From Penaeus vannamei (taxonomy: Eukaryota; Arthropoda; Malacostraca; Decapoda; Penaeidae), in contig NC_091550.1 in assembly GCF_042767895.1 (NCBI RefSeq), positions 25,063,252 through 25,083,251 on the forward strand: 20,000 nt of DNA, read 5' to 3'. Below, one piece after another: positions 8,951 to 19,992 of the stretch. The translations under genes were made by a program, and so were the position numbers. The first letter of the stretch is position 1, and each line of letters starts with the position of its first letter. The notes beneath the pieces are model-generated. The model saw nothing but the letters and a program-made list of their open reading frames with translations, was not told the DNA's origin and ran no database searches.

Positions 8951-9178
8951 ATGAGTCTTCCCAGCGTGCCTGTTTTCCTTTCGGTATCTGGTCTGTATGA
9001 CGTTGAGTACAGGGTAATAGTGGCGTGCCGCAATGGCCACATTTACACGTTAAAGCGAGGGACCAAGGTAGGTCGGCCAACAGCAGAACTGGCATCTCAA
9101 CCTATAGGTTTACTTCGACGTGACAAGAGCATCATTGTAGCCACTATGGACCAGAACCTCCACTCATATAATAATAAG
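8951..9178 (+). CDS. BBS1: BBS1 exon (beta-propeller part), BBSome subunit
   Basis: BBS1 is a core subunit of the BBSome, the coat-like complex that moves membrane proteins in and out of the primary cilium and is recruited by ARL6/BBS3. This exon of 76 codons begins after a good acceptor (TTTTCCTGTTTCAG at 8937-8950) and ends NNK|GTACAT. It encodes SLPSVPVFLSVSG, ACRNGHIYTLKRG and LASQPIGLLRRDKS, which match the later blades of the BBS1 N-terminal beta-propeller closely. The ATG at 8951 directly follows the acceptor and corresponds to an internal Met of BBS1, so it is not the start. Roughly 220 residues belong upstream and are absent from 1-8950. The phase is 0 at both ends. Confidence 0.92.
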
Positions 9179-9322
9179 GTACATGTTACTACATCTTAAT
9201 AACGACAAGGTAATCATACGTTATGTAGTTAAGATTTTATTAGATTAAGTCGTGATCAATAATGCACACACCTCAACGAATTGTTCAAAATCAATTATTA
9301 ATATGATTTTCGTGCTTTTAAG

Positions 9323-9551
9323 GGTAAACGGTTGTGGACTCTCAAACTGCCTGCTCCTGTGATGTGCATGGAGACGTTAGAAATTCGCACTTTAGGCCTC
9401 AAACTGACAGGCCTTGGTATGTCAGATCATAGAGTACTAATCTATCGTGATAAACATTTGGTGGACACCATTTACACAGAAGACAGTGTAGCAGCCATGA
9501 AATTTGGTCGCTTTGGACGGGAAGATAACACTCTTATACTTGTGCTGAAAG
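9323..9551 (+). CDS. BBS1: BBS1 exon (beta-propeller part)
   Basis: The acceptor is TGCTTTTAAG|GGT and the donor is AAAG|GTAAAT. The exon continues in phase from the previous one and ends in phase 1. It encodes GKRLWTLKLPAPVM, VLIYRDKHLVDTIYT and KFGRFGREDNTLILVLK, strongly conserved propeller blades of BBS1. The intron before it (9179-9322) is only 144 bp and contains nothing recognisable. Confidence 0.93.
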
Positions 9552-9944
9552 GTAAATCTCCACGTCTTTTTACTTGTACAAAAGAGAATAACTTTTTGAA
9601 ATAATGGCAGTGGCTTAAAATCCTACATATAAGATTCGAAATAATATTATTTGGACTTTGGTGTGCTCAGGGATCATTTTCTTTAATACTTTTCTTGTTT
9701 CCGCCGAGAGTATACTTTTCAGTATACTTCGTATTAGGACATGATTAACTATCACATGGGGCTCAATCCCCATGTTATTGTCCCTGTAAAAATAAAATAG
9801 CATGAATATTTTATAAATTGATATGAAGCTGTATGCAGTTAAAAAAATAATTGATACTACCCTGTAGAGTCAAAGAGAGCAATAAACATAGGAACCAAGT
9901 TCTGAAAGGATACGAAATAAACTTACCAATCTTCTACATTATAG

Positions 9945-10100
9945 GTGGAGGTATGCTTGTTAAAATCCTAAAGAGGACAGCTCGGTTTGACTTGGATGAC
10001 ATGCAAGGGCCTGCTCAGGTTCAGTCCCTGAAACTCAACATCCCTAAAAAGACCAAGCTATTCGTTGATCAGACCATGCGTGAGCGAGAGAATTCAGTCT
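9945..10100 (+). CDS. BBS1: BBS1 exon (end of propeller, start of linker)
   Basis: The acceptor is CTACATTATAG|GTGG and the donor is CAGTCT|GTAAGT. Phase 1 at both ends keeps the frame with its neighbours. It encodes GGMLVKILKRTARFDL and SLKLNIPKKTKLFVDQTMRE, diagnostic of BBS1. The preceding intron (9552-9944) holds AT-rich sequence and no other feature. Confidence 0.93.
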
Positions 10101-10841
10101 GTAAGTATATTATGTACATATATAGTTATATGACCCCCTCCACCCAATCCCATGCCCACTCTTGTTGTGTGGGATTAAGCAACATTCACACTAGTCTTGT
10201 CAGTCTAGGGATCCCTGGACAGCCATGCGAAGGCTACAGAATCTACACTGTGCCCTCTCTGTAGAGAAAGTTCGCCCCAGAAAAGGCTTCAACAGCCTCT
10301 TTGATGAACTACACATCGAAGATAGTTGTGGATTCTGTGAATATCAATCACATGCCAAGTGAACATTTTCAAGAAAGAAGACACTAAACTTAGAAACTTA
10401 GCCAATCAGCTCATTTTCTTTTCTTAATCATCAAATTATCAATAATCAAACCCATGACAGCTACCCGATACTCTGGACTGATAAAATCAAAAGTTGGGGG
10501 AAGCTATAGCTATTATTGACATTAAGTGGAATGTTTTTAAGCTTTGATCATGGCACAGCCTCACTGGCCACTGTACGTTTCTTATTGATTTCATCCATTA
10601 TTGCTATTTTGAACTATCTAAAATAAGGCGTAAATAGTGTCTGAAATGAGCTCCATGTCTTCAGCGTGTATTCCCTTGATCAGACGAAAGCTTCTCTGGA
10701 TAATCTTTAAAATTTCAGTGAGGTATGATTGTTAATTATAATATATATTACTTATTTCAATAGTATAATTATACTTATCACGATGTAATAACTATCGTTT
10801 GGACAATCAAGTGATAGGTTTCCCTGCAATTATGCTAGTTT

Positions 10842-11201
10842 TTGTTTTGGCATTGTCTTTCCCTCTTTAACTGGGGCGAAAGACCAGCACAGAGGTTCTC
10901 GCTCAGTGCTGCTCTATGCAGGGATTTTCATCTCGGTTCCATTTACAGTGGAAAAGTATCCCGCTCTGTAAAGAGATTCCAGGACAGAATAAATTACTGT
11001 GAGACTGAGCCCTCGGGCTCAACCAATTTTGTATGGTATTTTCTTCTCTTTCCCTTTTCCTTATCCGGGAGCCATGGGCACAGTATTTCTCTGTATAGTT
11101 ATCTAGACCTTACCCCTCATGGGGACCCTAAGAGGGAACCATTCCTCCTTCCCACATACTCCAGTCGCACCATGAAAAAAGTGTGCAAAAAAAAAAAATA
11201 A
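10842..11201 (+). mobile_element. Poly(A)-ended retroelement-like fragment
   Basis: A stretch of distinct composition ends in an A-rich tail (about 11188-11201, A12 then TAAAA), as expected of a retroposed copy. It contains the short palindrome GAGCCCTCGGGCTC at 11007-11020. Its open frame shows no recognised domain. The call rests on the A-tail alone; family unknown. Confidence 0.3.
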
Positions 11202-11208
11202 AAGTTTG

Positions 11209-11650
11209 AAAGAATAGGGCGGGAAGGAAGAGTGGGGATAGAGGAAGGATAGGGAGGAGGAAAAGAATTTTAGGAAGAAGGAGCCGGGGCTTCACCCAGC
11301 CTGCGGGGTAAGCTTGAAGTAATAGTTGGAGTGGGTTTTACTAGGAGCACTGAGGCTTGCCCCTTTATCAACGAGCCCCACTGCCATTAACTTGTCTAGT
11401 TGCCTGAACCTGGGCTTTCCTTTAATCGAAGCTCAGAATACTTCTACCAATTCCTCCTCCTCAATACCTCCTGTCAGTCCAGTTCATTCCAAAGCAAATA
11501 CACCGCCACTGTATCCTCATCCTCCACAGTCTTCTTCATTTTCAACCCCCCCCCCTTCCTTGTTACTACTTTGACCCTTGCTGTCCTCCTCCCTGCTGTA
11601 CTACCTCACTCAACATCACTCCCTCTTCCTCCTGCCGTCGTCCTTCAACT
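11209..11650. repeat. Purine-rich tract followed by pyrimidine-rich region
   Basis: About 11209-11280 is almost all purine on the + strand (GGGAAGGAAGAG, GAGGAGGAAAAG). About 11440-11650 is strongly C/T-rich with many CCTCCT units. Low-complexity open frames here read as Ser/Pro-rich peptides and are probably not genes. Confidence 0.5.
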
Positions 11651-12271
11651 ACTTCAACCTCTACAATTTTTTTGAGTACTCTTCAGCCCAGCTATGTGGG
11701 ATCATTTTTTTTTTATTCCCCTAGCAGCCCTTTACTCGGACAGTACTCTCCTATTTCAACTGTCAAAAACAAGCTTGCAAAGTTTCCAATTGTTCATGCC
11801 TCGTCACAGTTACATCTGAGCCCCAAGTTTGTGTATTTTCTATCCTGACTTATCTCATTGACAAACCCATTCCTGTCCAACCTCACTTTTCTCCTAATAC
11901 TTGAACTGGAACTGTTTCCATCTCCCCAGTCAATGACAAGGCTTTGTCAGTCTGTTAACGACCTGTTTGCCTGCTTCATTGACTATGATGCAACATATAC
12001 AGTGCTACACTATTGCCCCTACCGGCCGACGAAGGTCATACACCAATAATGCCAAAATTGCCTATTGTAGACATAACCACCATGAAGTTTGTATCGGTGG
12101 AGAGTCCTGCGCTTTCCAACCATGTAGAGCCCTCCCCCATTAATGTCATAAATTACTTTGAAAATTGAATTTCATAGCTTCTATTTTAGCTAATGTTCAT
12201 TCATTGGCACACACACACACACACACCTCGTGCCTTGTTTCTTTATTGGATATTAAATTAACCGCCAAACA

Positions 12272-12358
12272 ATTGGCCAATGAAATCATGACACTGGCCG
12301 TGACGTCACAGGTGACATAACAGGAAGAGTTTGGGTACGAGGGACCACGCGCATGCGC
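12272..12358. promoter_or_regulatory. Promoter-like cluster: CCAAT palindrome, CRE, ETS, NRF1 sites
   Basis: Within 87 bp are ATTGGCCAAT (12272-12281, a CCAAT box on both strands), GTGACGTCAC (12300-12309, a full CRE palindrome), CAGGAAG (12321-12327, ETS-like) and GCGCATGCGC (12349-12358, a full NRF1-type palindrome). This combination is typical of TATA-less housekeeping promoters. It sits in the BBS1 intron with no recognised gene beside it, so it may be an intronic promoter or enhancer, or a promoter carried in by a repeat. Motifs are seen; function is inferred. Confidence 0.4.
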
Positions 12359-12622
12359 AGTGGAGAATTTGGTCAGTATTCCCCTCAGCGATCGTGTGAA
12401 TCTCACCTCCTTTTAATATTAGTTTTATTTACTTTGAGGATTAAATAACACGAGACAAGTTCATTTAATGAAAAGTGATCATTTATTGAATATCTTCAAG
12501 GTTGTAAGGTTCGTTTTCATGATTCTTTGGTGACGTCTTTCTCCAATATTACTAATGTTTCTACATCCCCCACCCCCATTTATCTCTGCCTCCTACTTCT
12601 ACACTTCCTTTATGTATATAGG

Positions 12623-12624
<2 letters not shown>

Positions 12625-12716
<92 letters not shown>

Positions 12717-12742
12717 TGTCTGTATGTGTGTATGTGTAAGTG

Positions 12743-12773
<31 letters not shown>

Positions 12774-12808
12774 GTATATATATGTATATATATGTATATA
12801 TATGTATA

Positions 12809-12866
<58 letters not shown>
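12625..12866. repeat. (TG)n then (ATATGT)n/(TA)n microsatellite
   Basis: A near-perfect TG tract of about 89 bp (12625-12713) is followed by ATGTAT- and TA-type repeats up to the start of the Tigger-like fragment. Confidence 0.95.
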
Positions 12867-12867
<1 letters not shown>

Positions 12868-12962
12868 TGTACATAGGGGGTCTTCGCCTTACGACCGACA
12901 TCCGCGCCTACGAAGGCTTCGTAACCCGAATTTTGACGTAAGCCGGAATAACCCTAAATGCA
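12867..12962 (+). mobile_element. Tigger/pogo-like DNA-transposon terminal fragment (MITE-like)
   Basis: Directly after the TA tract is GTACATAGGGGGTCTTCGCC with TTACGACC, then internal GACGTAAGCCGGAATAACCC. The AGGGGGTC-T-CG--TTACGAC start and the later GACGTAAG-CGGAATAA resemble the ends of non-autonomous Tigger/pogo elements. TACTGTACA occurs just left of it and again near 13102-13110, which could mark two ends of a roughly 240-bp element. No transposase is present. Confidence 0.4.
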
Positions 12963-13116
12963 GTACATGTACATCCGTGCATATATAATGCAGTATGTAT
13001 ACATGTATTAATATCATAATCTAAAACTTAACAGGCCATATCTATGAAGTACATGAAAACATAACAAGGGCTAAAGGAATGCATGGAAGACAAACTGTAA
13101 ATACTGTACATTAATT

Positions 13117-14196
<1,080 letters not shown>

Positions 14197-14205
<9 letters not shown>

Positions 14206-14337
14206 ATGTGTGCGTGTGTGTGTGTGTGTGCGTGTGTGTGTGTTTGTGTGCGAGTGTGTGTGTATGTTTGTGTATTTGTGCTTGTGTGTGTGCAAGCGCG
14301 TGTGTTTGTGTGTGCGCGCCCGTGTATGTTTTTGTGC

Positions 14338-14417
<80 letters not shown>

Positions 14418-14453
14418 TTGTGTTAGTGTGCGCGCCCGTGTGTGTATGTATGT

Positions 14454-14526
<73 letters not shown>
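14197..14526. repeat. Long interrupted (TG)n tract
   Basis: About 330 bp of TG with CG- and TTTG-type interruptions. Two near-pure sections are at about 14340-14402 and 14459-14526. It abuts a retrotransposon 3' end without a spacer. The alternating purine-pyrimidine sequence has Z-DNA potential. Confidence 0.95.
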
Positions 14527-14527
<1 letters not shown>

Positions 14528-14866
14528 ACAGTGGACATCGTAGAGTTATTGGGGCTCTTTCAGTCTTATACAAGATTGTAACGATAGTTCACATCCCCTG
14601 TATAATTTTTTACCTGATTTTTATAAATCTGCAAGAATTACCAGAAGTTCAGTGACATTTGATGTAAGTCGATCGTCTACAAGTCAGTTTTCAAGATGCT
14701 TTTTTACTGCAATTTGTAGACGTTGGAATAGATTGCCTTCAGAGATTGTAACTTCTCCGACTCTTGATAAATTTAAAAGATCAGCTATGTTTTTCTTATG
14801 TAAACAAACTTTCTATTCTTTCATTCCTTCTTTTTCATTGTGGCTTACTATAATAATAATACCAGT

Positions 14867-14901
<35 letters not shown>

Positions 14902-14902
14902 C
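14527..14902 (+). mobile_element. 3' end of a non-LTR retrotransposon (CR1/L2-like reverse transcriptase C-terminus)
   Basis: Just after the TG tract one frame reads GHRRVIGALSVLYKI, and a shifted frame then reads SSHPLYNFLPDFYKSARITR and FFTAICRRWNRLPSEIV, ending with a TLDKFKR-type motif. The series (HRR.....LYK, then a (W)N.LP..(I/V)V motif, then ..L..FKR) is the usual C-terminus of reverse-transcriptase proteins in CR1/L2/Rex-type elements. The 3' end is an imperfect TAA repeat (14850-14901), as expected of elements ending in short tandem repeats. A frameshift and severe 5' truncation make it dead. Confidence 0.6.
14850..14901. repeat. (TAA)n tail of the non-LTR element
   Basis: Seventeen or so TAA-type units interrupted once by CCAGTTA; ATACCAGTT occurs both in the interruption and just after the tract. 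Confidence 0.85.
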
Positions 14903-16075
14903 AGTTGGTAGTCCAAGTTTCGCTCCCCTACAGCAGAAATGACAGAGTCAGCGCCTTGAGCTTTGTCCTTCTGTACCAGTACCTGTATTGCCATTTCCAA
15001 AAACTCCTGTTGAGCGAGTTTTTGGCTCCTGCTGCGTTGACTGAGTCGTTGACTGCCGTGTATGACTTTGGTGTGCATACATATATGTATGTATGAACAT
15101 ACAGTTTCCAAGGTTATTCAGCAAAACAAGAGTTGTTTTCATCATTACCCTTTGGAAAGGAGCAGAGGAGGTTGCAGGGTTTGATTTTGATTGAAAGAAG
15201 AAATACAAGGCACGTAGACGAGTAGATAAACTTTCAATATGCTCTCATAGATGGTATGGTAGATATGATTCGATTGTGATGTATACATCCTATAAATAAG
15301 TAAAAGAAAAAAATGAATAGATAAATAAAAAATAACGCATGTGCACGCATGCACGTTCAGATACTTAAGCATACATGCACTAGAGGCCATGGGAAATCGC
15401 ATTTACAAAATGTCTTTTCAGATGAACATTCACGTAAATGTAGATACGTACACATGCGCACACACATGCATACAAGTTTACACGCACATGTATTAATTAC
15501 ACATGCAGGTGCATATGTGCATATATATATATGTGTGTTCATGTAATATATACACATGTGATTGTACATACACATTTGATTATGCATGATGCACATGAGG
15601 GTTGTTTCTATATAAGGTTTTATCTAGGGAACAAAGGTAGATATTGACTTGATTCCTAGGAGGCTTTGAATATGAATTAATTTTCGGCAATTCAAATACT
15701 GACGTGCGCAGGAATACGTCACCCCCTCAATTTCTGCAGGCGGGAAGAAGGAAGAGGTACAGGCATAGAGGCGTGTATTGCTTGTTATGTAATAATAACT
15801 AGTAATTGAATAGAGTGATACTAAGCCCTAGAGCGCCACTGAGTCGGTCATTTATAAAGAATGTAACAATAATGATCTTTGAAATCCAACATGATTTTCT
15901 AAGCCATTCATGAAGCTGAATATGATATTATGCTGTCTTAGACCACCTTAATATTCTGATACGGATCTCTTTGAATTAAGGTTGATATACTGATTACACT
16001 AATACTTGCAACACGTACTTCTTTCTAAAGAATATTAAGCCACGCCAGTGTGGTAATCATTTATTTTCATTTCAG

Positions 16076-16209
16076 TGATGCACAGAGTGTTCCAGCATGA
16101 TCTTTATCGACTGCGTCTGAACACAGCCCGGGCTTATGTAGAGGCGCTAGAGACAAGTAGCAATCCTGTGTGTCTCTCCCAAACAGAACCATTGAAACTC
16201 TCGGCACAG
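16076..16209 (+). CDS. BBS1: BBS1 exon (helical linker)
   Basis: The acceptor is TTTTCATTTCAG and the donor is GCACAG|GTAAGT. The first two bases complete a codon split across the 6-kb intron. It encodes MHRVFQHDLYRLRLNTARAY, then VEALETSS and EPLKLSAQ, matching the alpha-helical segment between the BBS1 propeller and its GAE domain. It ends in phase 0. Confidence 0.92.
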
Positions 16210-16328
16210 GTAAGTGGGGCCTCGTTCTGCCAGGATACTTAAACATAAAATGTTTGTATAATGATATTGTATTTACTTGTTCTCATCATTGAACTGTGAT
16301 TAAACACCTTACCTTGTTTTAAAATCAG

Positions 16329-16463
16329 GTGTTAGGCCTTGGCCCTACGTTCAAATTGAGAGTTGAACTTCAAAATACCTCTTCATCATCCCCATCTCTA
16401 CAGTTGGCTGTGATTTTCCATTGCGATGACAGAATCTACAGTGTCAACAGATCATATATTCAG
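16329..16463 (+). CDS. BBS1: BBS1 exon (GAE/adaptin-ear-like domain)
   Basis: The exon has 45 codons in phase 0, flanked by AATCAG and a GTGGGT donor. VLGLGPTFKLRVELQNTSSS and LAVIFHCDDRIYSVNR match the gamma-adaptin-ear-like domain of BBS1. The final exon (roughly 55-60 residues with the stop) should follow but I cannot find it in 16464-20000, so the gene probably runs past the window. Confidence 0.92.
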
Positions 16464-16494
16464 GTGGGTGCATGAAGATGTATTCTTTCATAAA

Positions 16495-16496
<2 letters not shown>

Positions 16497-16586
<90 letters not shown>

Positions 16587-16712
16587 ACACACACACACAC
16601 ACACACATATATATACATACATAATATATATATATATAATGTATTTTTAAGTGTATGTAAATATGTGAATATGTATTATATATCTATATCTATATCTATA
16701 TCTATCTATCTA

Positions 16713-16800
<88 letters not shown>

Positions 16801-16827
16801 TACATATATATATATATACATATATAT

Positions 16828-16885
<58 letters not shown>

Positions 16886-16890
16886 TATTA
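16497..16890. repeat. (GT)n-(AC)n hairpin microsatellite with TATC, TC and TA tracts
   Basis: GT tract 16497-16583 (about 43 units), three spacer bases, then AC tract 16587-16606. This is an inverted repeat able to fold into a long stem. It is followed by TATC units (about 16680-16716), a TC tract (about 16717-16760) and TA tracts to about 16890. Confidence 0.95.
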
Positions 16891-17700
16891 CATTTTCATA
16901 TTTGAAATGATTTTTTTCACTTGCTTGTGAAAAAAAACAAACTACCCAGCTGCGGTTTCATTCCCATATTTAACAATTTGAAATCGTATTCCGCTTCATA
17001 AACCTGCTATTAGAGGTGTTGGTAACCCTGCTCTCCCGCGCATTGCGCAGCGTTGCCGATGTGTATTATTTGCGTCTGCTATGCGAACCGAAAAAGAGCG
17101 GGAAGGAAGCACTGCGAACTTGCGGACCACAGTTCGCATCTCTGTGAACTAATGGTTAATGTCGAAAATAAAATGCCATTATTGTTTGATTTTATTTCTT
17201 TATTCATCTATTTCTATATTACATTACCATAAACTTGTGTAACGTATATTTCAGCCAATTAAAAGAAAATGGAGTTCCCAATACACGACAATCACTAAGC
17301 ATTTCTCAACTTTCCAGAATATTAGTATTGTTCGTATTGTAGGCAATTGCATTATCGCATTTTCATACTATGTAAAACAAACTAAACTAGGATAACAGTC
17401 TTGATAGAGTGACAGTGAATATGCGAATATATGCTAAATGTATTGCTTTTCTTTAGTCCAGATTTTAACATGGCCCTTAGGAGGAAATAATTCTGCGATG
17501 CCTGGCTGGAACAAGACTTTAACAGACATTGGCTCGAACATGTGGATGATGATCCTCATGAAGCAAGGTGCAAGCTGTGCAGGGCAACTTGTTTCTTCCC
17601 CTTTCCTTCTCTTCTTCATCACCTTCTGTCCTCGTTTTAAGTGTGACACCCATGCTGAAAGGATGAAAGGCTGGCTTTGTGTCAGTCCTGAACTTCCTTC
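16891..17700. other. Non-coding DNA, BBS1 intron or flank
   Basis: No supported gene. Open frames of 70-100 codons around 17434-17752 overlap on both strands and show no domain or conserved character. A GC-richer patch at about 17030-17120 has no recognised identity. Confidence 0.4.
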
Positions 17701-17718
17701 GTACTTTTTTAACTATGG

Positions 17719-18918
17719 CGTTAAGGCGCCATATCTCCTTAAGGCGCCTTAATTTACGGCCAGCGATCTTACGGCCCATGCACAGAGCAAGGAACCCGCC
17801 ATATTGGCGCGAGTTAAAGCGCCCTCGGTTAAGGCAGGGGGAAAGCAGTCTTAGTGAGCTACGGCGAAGCATAAATCACATTTTCAGCCCTAGAACAATT
17901 AATACATTACAATTTGTAATTTACTCAATTATAGTGTCATTAGGTGTACATAAACCAATTGTGGACTACTAGATAAGGCAACAAGTGTAGTATTCCAACA
18001 TAACTGATTTGCTTTCCACGATAGATGGAACCACACACCGTTTTTGGGGTGAACAGAATAATTTTGAAATAGCTTTCGTCGTGTTCCGAGCGAATCTAGC
18101 GTTCATTTCCTTCGCAAACGAAGTATAGCTACGATATCGGCCCCGATAGCTGGGGAGGGCATGATACATATCAGTTAATTTGGGAGGTAATTTCGAGATA
18201 TATCGGTAGAATACTAGCAAACATAGTATATTGACACATTTCTTTTGCTACGTGATGACCTATTCCATATCTTATTGGTTCTATTGAACGTCTATGTTCA
18301 CATCACGTTCACGCTCGAATCTAATTGGCTCATATGATTTCCCTTGTCCACGTCATCCGCTACAATTCAGTCTGATTTTCCGTCACTCTTAACTACTTTT
18401 TGCCATTTGTCACGGCGTAGGAGGCGTAAGCTTATTGCGGCTCCTGGAAATCGTAAATTTTATACCTTCTATATCACCGTTTTTATCAATTTGCGCAGAA
18501 AATGGTATAGAGGCAAATTCTTAGAATGATGTGTACTACCACGGGGTAAGATCAGAATCATTAAATTAGGTGTGGGGTTGCATTTTCAGTAATACCAATT
18601 TTGTTAAGAAGTTATATCATGCCACGGGCTGGACACAGCGTTGTGTTTACAAAATCAGCTGATTGGCATTTACGGCTTGTGATACCCTAAGAACCGCCTG
18701 AAACGGCAGCTGTGATTGGCCACCTAAGATCCGACGCCTGAAGTGATTTGCGGCGCTGCGGGACTTGAGGCAATGCTAAGGCGCCTTAAAAAACGTTTGA
18801 GCATACGAAGCTAAGTCCGAGATACGGCGCCTTTGACGGGCCTAACTTAGGTCGCCGCAGGACGGTTAAGGCCTCCAGCGCGCCTTAACTTACGGCTCTT
18901 TTGAGAATCCGGCCCCTG
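17719..18918. mobile_element. MITE-like element with TTAAGGCGCC palindromes at both ends
   Basis: Both ends of this stretch of about 1.2 kb are rich in the same motifs: TTAAGGCGCC (17721-17730), TTAAGGCGCCTTAA (17739-17752) and CTAAGGCGCCTTAA (18776-18789), CGGTTAAGGC (about 17826 and 18864), and several TTACGGC copies (about 17754, 17769, 18670, 18891). The right end reads TTTTGAGAATCCGGCCCC, a form typical of DNA-transposon termini. No transposase is seen and the left terminus is unclear, so the borders are approximate. Confidence 0.4.
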
Positions 18919-19007
18919 TACAACATTTGACATCTAATATATATTGTTGATACATTACGTTTTTCACCAGAATACTTTATCATAGATTTTTTTTTTTCAA
19001 TAAATAA

Positions 19008-19205
19008 CTAGATAGAAGCTAGGCGCAAGGGATGTAGAAAGTCATTTACAGATTTGCCTATATTTATTTGGATATGCACATCTGCCACATTTTTTTTCGT
19101 AAGTTTACCCAAAAATGTTCGTAGTTTTCTTTGTTTCAGAAAACGGTTATGCAAACCAAAGCCCGCGAGCCAAATGGCAACACTGGCATTATGCTCGTCA
19201 TTCAT
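19008..19205 (-). other. Unrecognised 65-codon minus-strand ORF
   Basis: Open from ATG 19203-19205 to the stop at 19008. It is rich in Leu, Lys and Asn (RFLKQRKLRTFLGKLTKK) with no recognised domain. It lies between the MITE-like element and the fold-back element, so it may be repeat-derived or chance. Confidence 0.15.
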
Positions 19206-19226
19206 TCTTGAGACATGGAGGATGTG

Positions 19227-19306
19227 AGTATAAGAAACAGGTTACTGAAAATAATTCATTTTAGTATGAAAATGTAATTTTTCATATACAACCTGCTTCT
19301 TATACT
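19227..19306. repeat. Fold-back (inverted repeat) element
   Basis: Outer arms of 17 bases, AGTATAAGAAACAGGTT (19227-19243) and AACCTGCTTCTTATACT (19290-19306), pair except for one G/T-type position. Inside, TATGAAAA (19265-19272) and TTTTCATA (19279-19286) pair perfectly. The nested structure over 80 bp is compatible with a fold-back MITE or a structured RNA. Confidence 0.75.
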
Positions 19307-19424
19307 AGCAGATTCCCACACTTTCAGTGGTGGGCATGTCTTGTGTACGGAATACGGCGAGGGTGAAAAGTCCACTTTAAAATTTGCCACTCACCATCAT
19401 GAGTTCCTATGACAAGGAAGAGGT

Positions 19425-19652
19425 ATGGAGGACAGCGCTAAGCGTATGCAAAACCTCATTGACCTCGAATTGGCTATTTTGAATGGCATGAATGATCCCA
19501 GAGTAAAAATGTCTAATTCCTGCTTCTCAAAGTCTTTCAAGAAATGGTTTGCGAATGCTGAACAGGTCTTTCAGCAGGATGCCTTCAGAATGGAAGCACT
19601 TAGGCTATTCTTCCATAGAAGCAAGGAGATGACTATGCCCCAAATGTCATAA
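19425..19652 (+). other. Unrecognised ORF fragment (75 residues)
   Basis: ATG 19425 to stop 19650-19652. It encodes a charged, helical peptide (MEDSAKRMQNLIDLELAI, then FSKSFKKWFANAEQVFQ). The reading after the stop also looks protein-like for about 35 codons. On the opposite strand, frames covering 19647-19992 look protein-like too (LPETETDISFIPREYF), so the real coding strand is uncertain. It may be a decayed transposon or viral gene. No family is recognised. Confidence 0.25.
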
Positions 19653-19992
19653 GCTAATACCCTGATAAATGGGCATAAAGTATTCCCTGGGAATGAAGCT
19701 AATGTCCGTCTCTGTTTCTGGAAGATAAGACAGTAACAGGTCCTCCCTTTGCTTGGTAATGGTACAGGAAAGGACCTGAAGTTCTCCGACCAACTTAGCT
19801 ATGGCTAGTGGTTTTAAGAAATGTGTCGTTTTGGTTGCATCTCTCATAGAGAAGATATGCAAGTGTCCAAAGGGTGGACAAGTTAAGGCCTTCAGACTCT
19901 GCTATGTCCCTCATTCCATGCTCCTCCGTAAAAATGTTTCTGAAGACTTCAGGTGTTCCAGTGAAATGCGTGTTCCATGTGTGACAGTGCAC
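19647..19992 (-). other. Unrecognised minus-strand coding-like remnant at window end
   Basis: Two overlapping minus-strand frames (19795-19992 and 19647-19862) could be one reading broken by an indel near 19850. The content is mixed, with KLVGELQVLSC and LPETETDISFIPREYF. No domain is recognised. It competes with the plus-strand reading of the neighbouring fragment. Confidence 0.2.

Noticed and set aside
8951..8953. ATG at the first position of the first visible BBS1 exon as the gene start
   Set aside because: It directly follows a strong splice acceptor and matches an internal Met of BBS1, with about 220 residues expected before it.
11326..12049. Ser/Pro-rich ORFs as a retrotransposon ORF1
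   Set aside because: The composition comes from C/T-rich low-complexity DNA; no zinc knuckle or other ORF1 motif is visible.
17434..17972. Overlapping ORFs of 71-117 codons on both strands
   Set aside because: No domain, no splice logic with BBS1, and they run into the palindrome-rich repeat.
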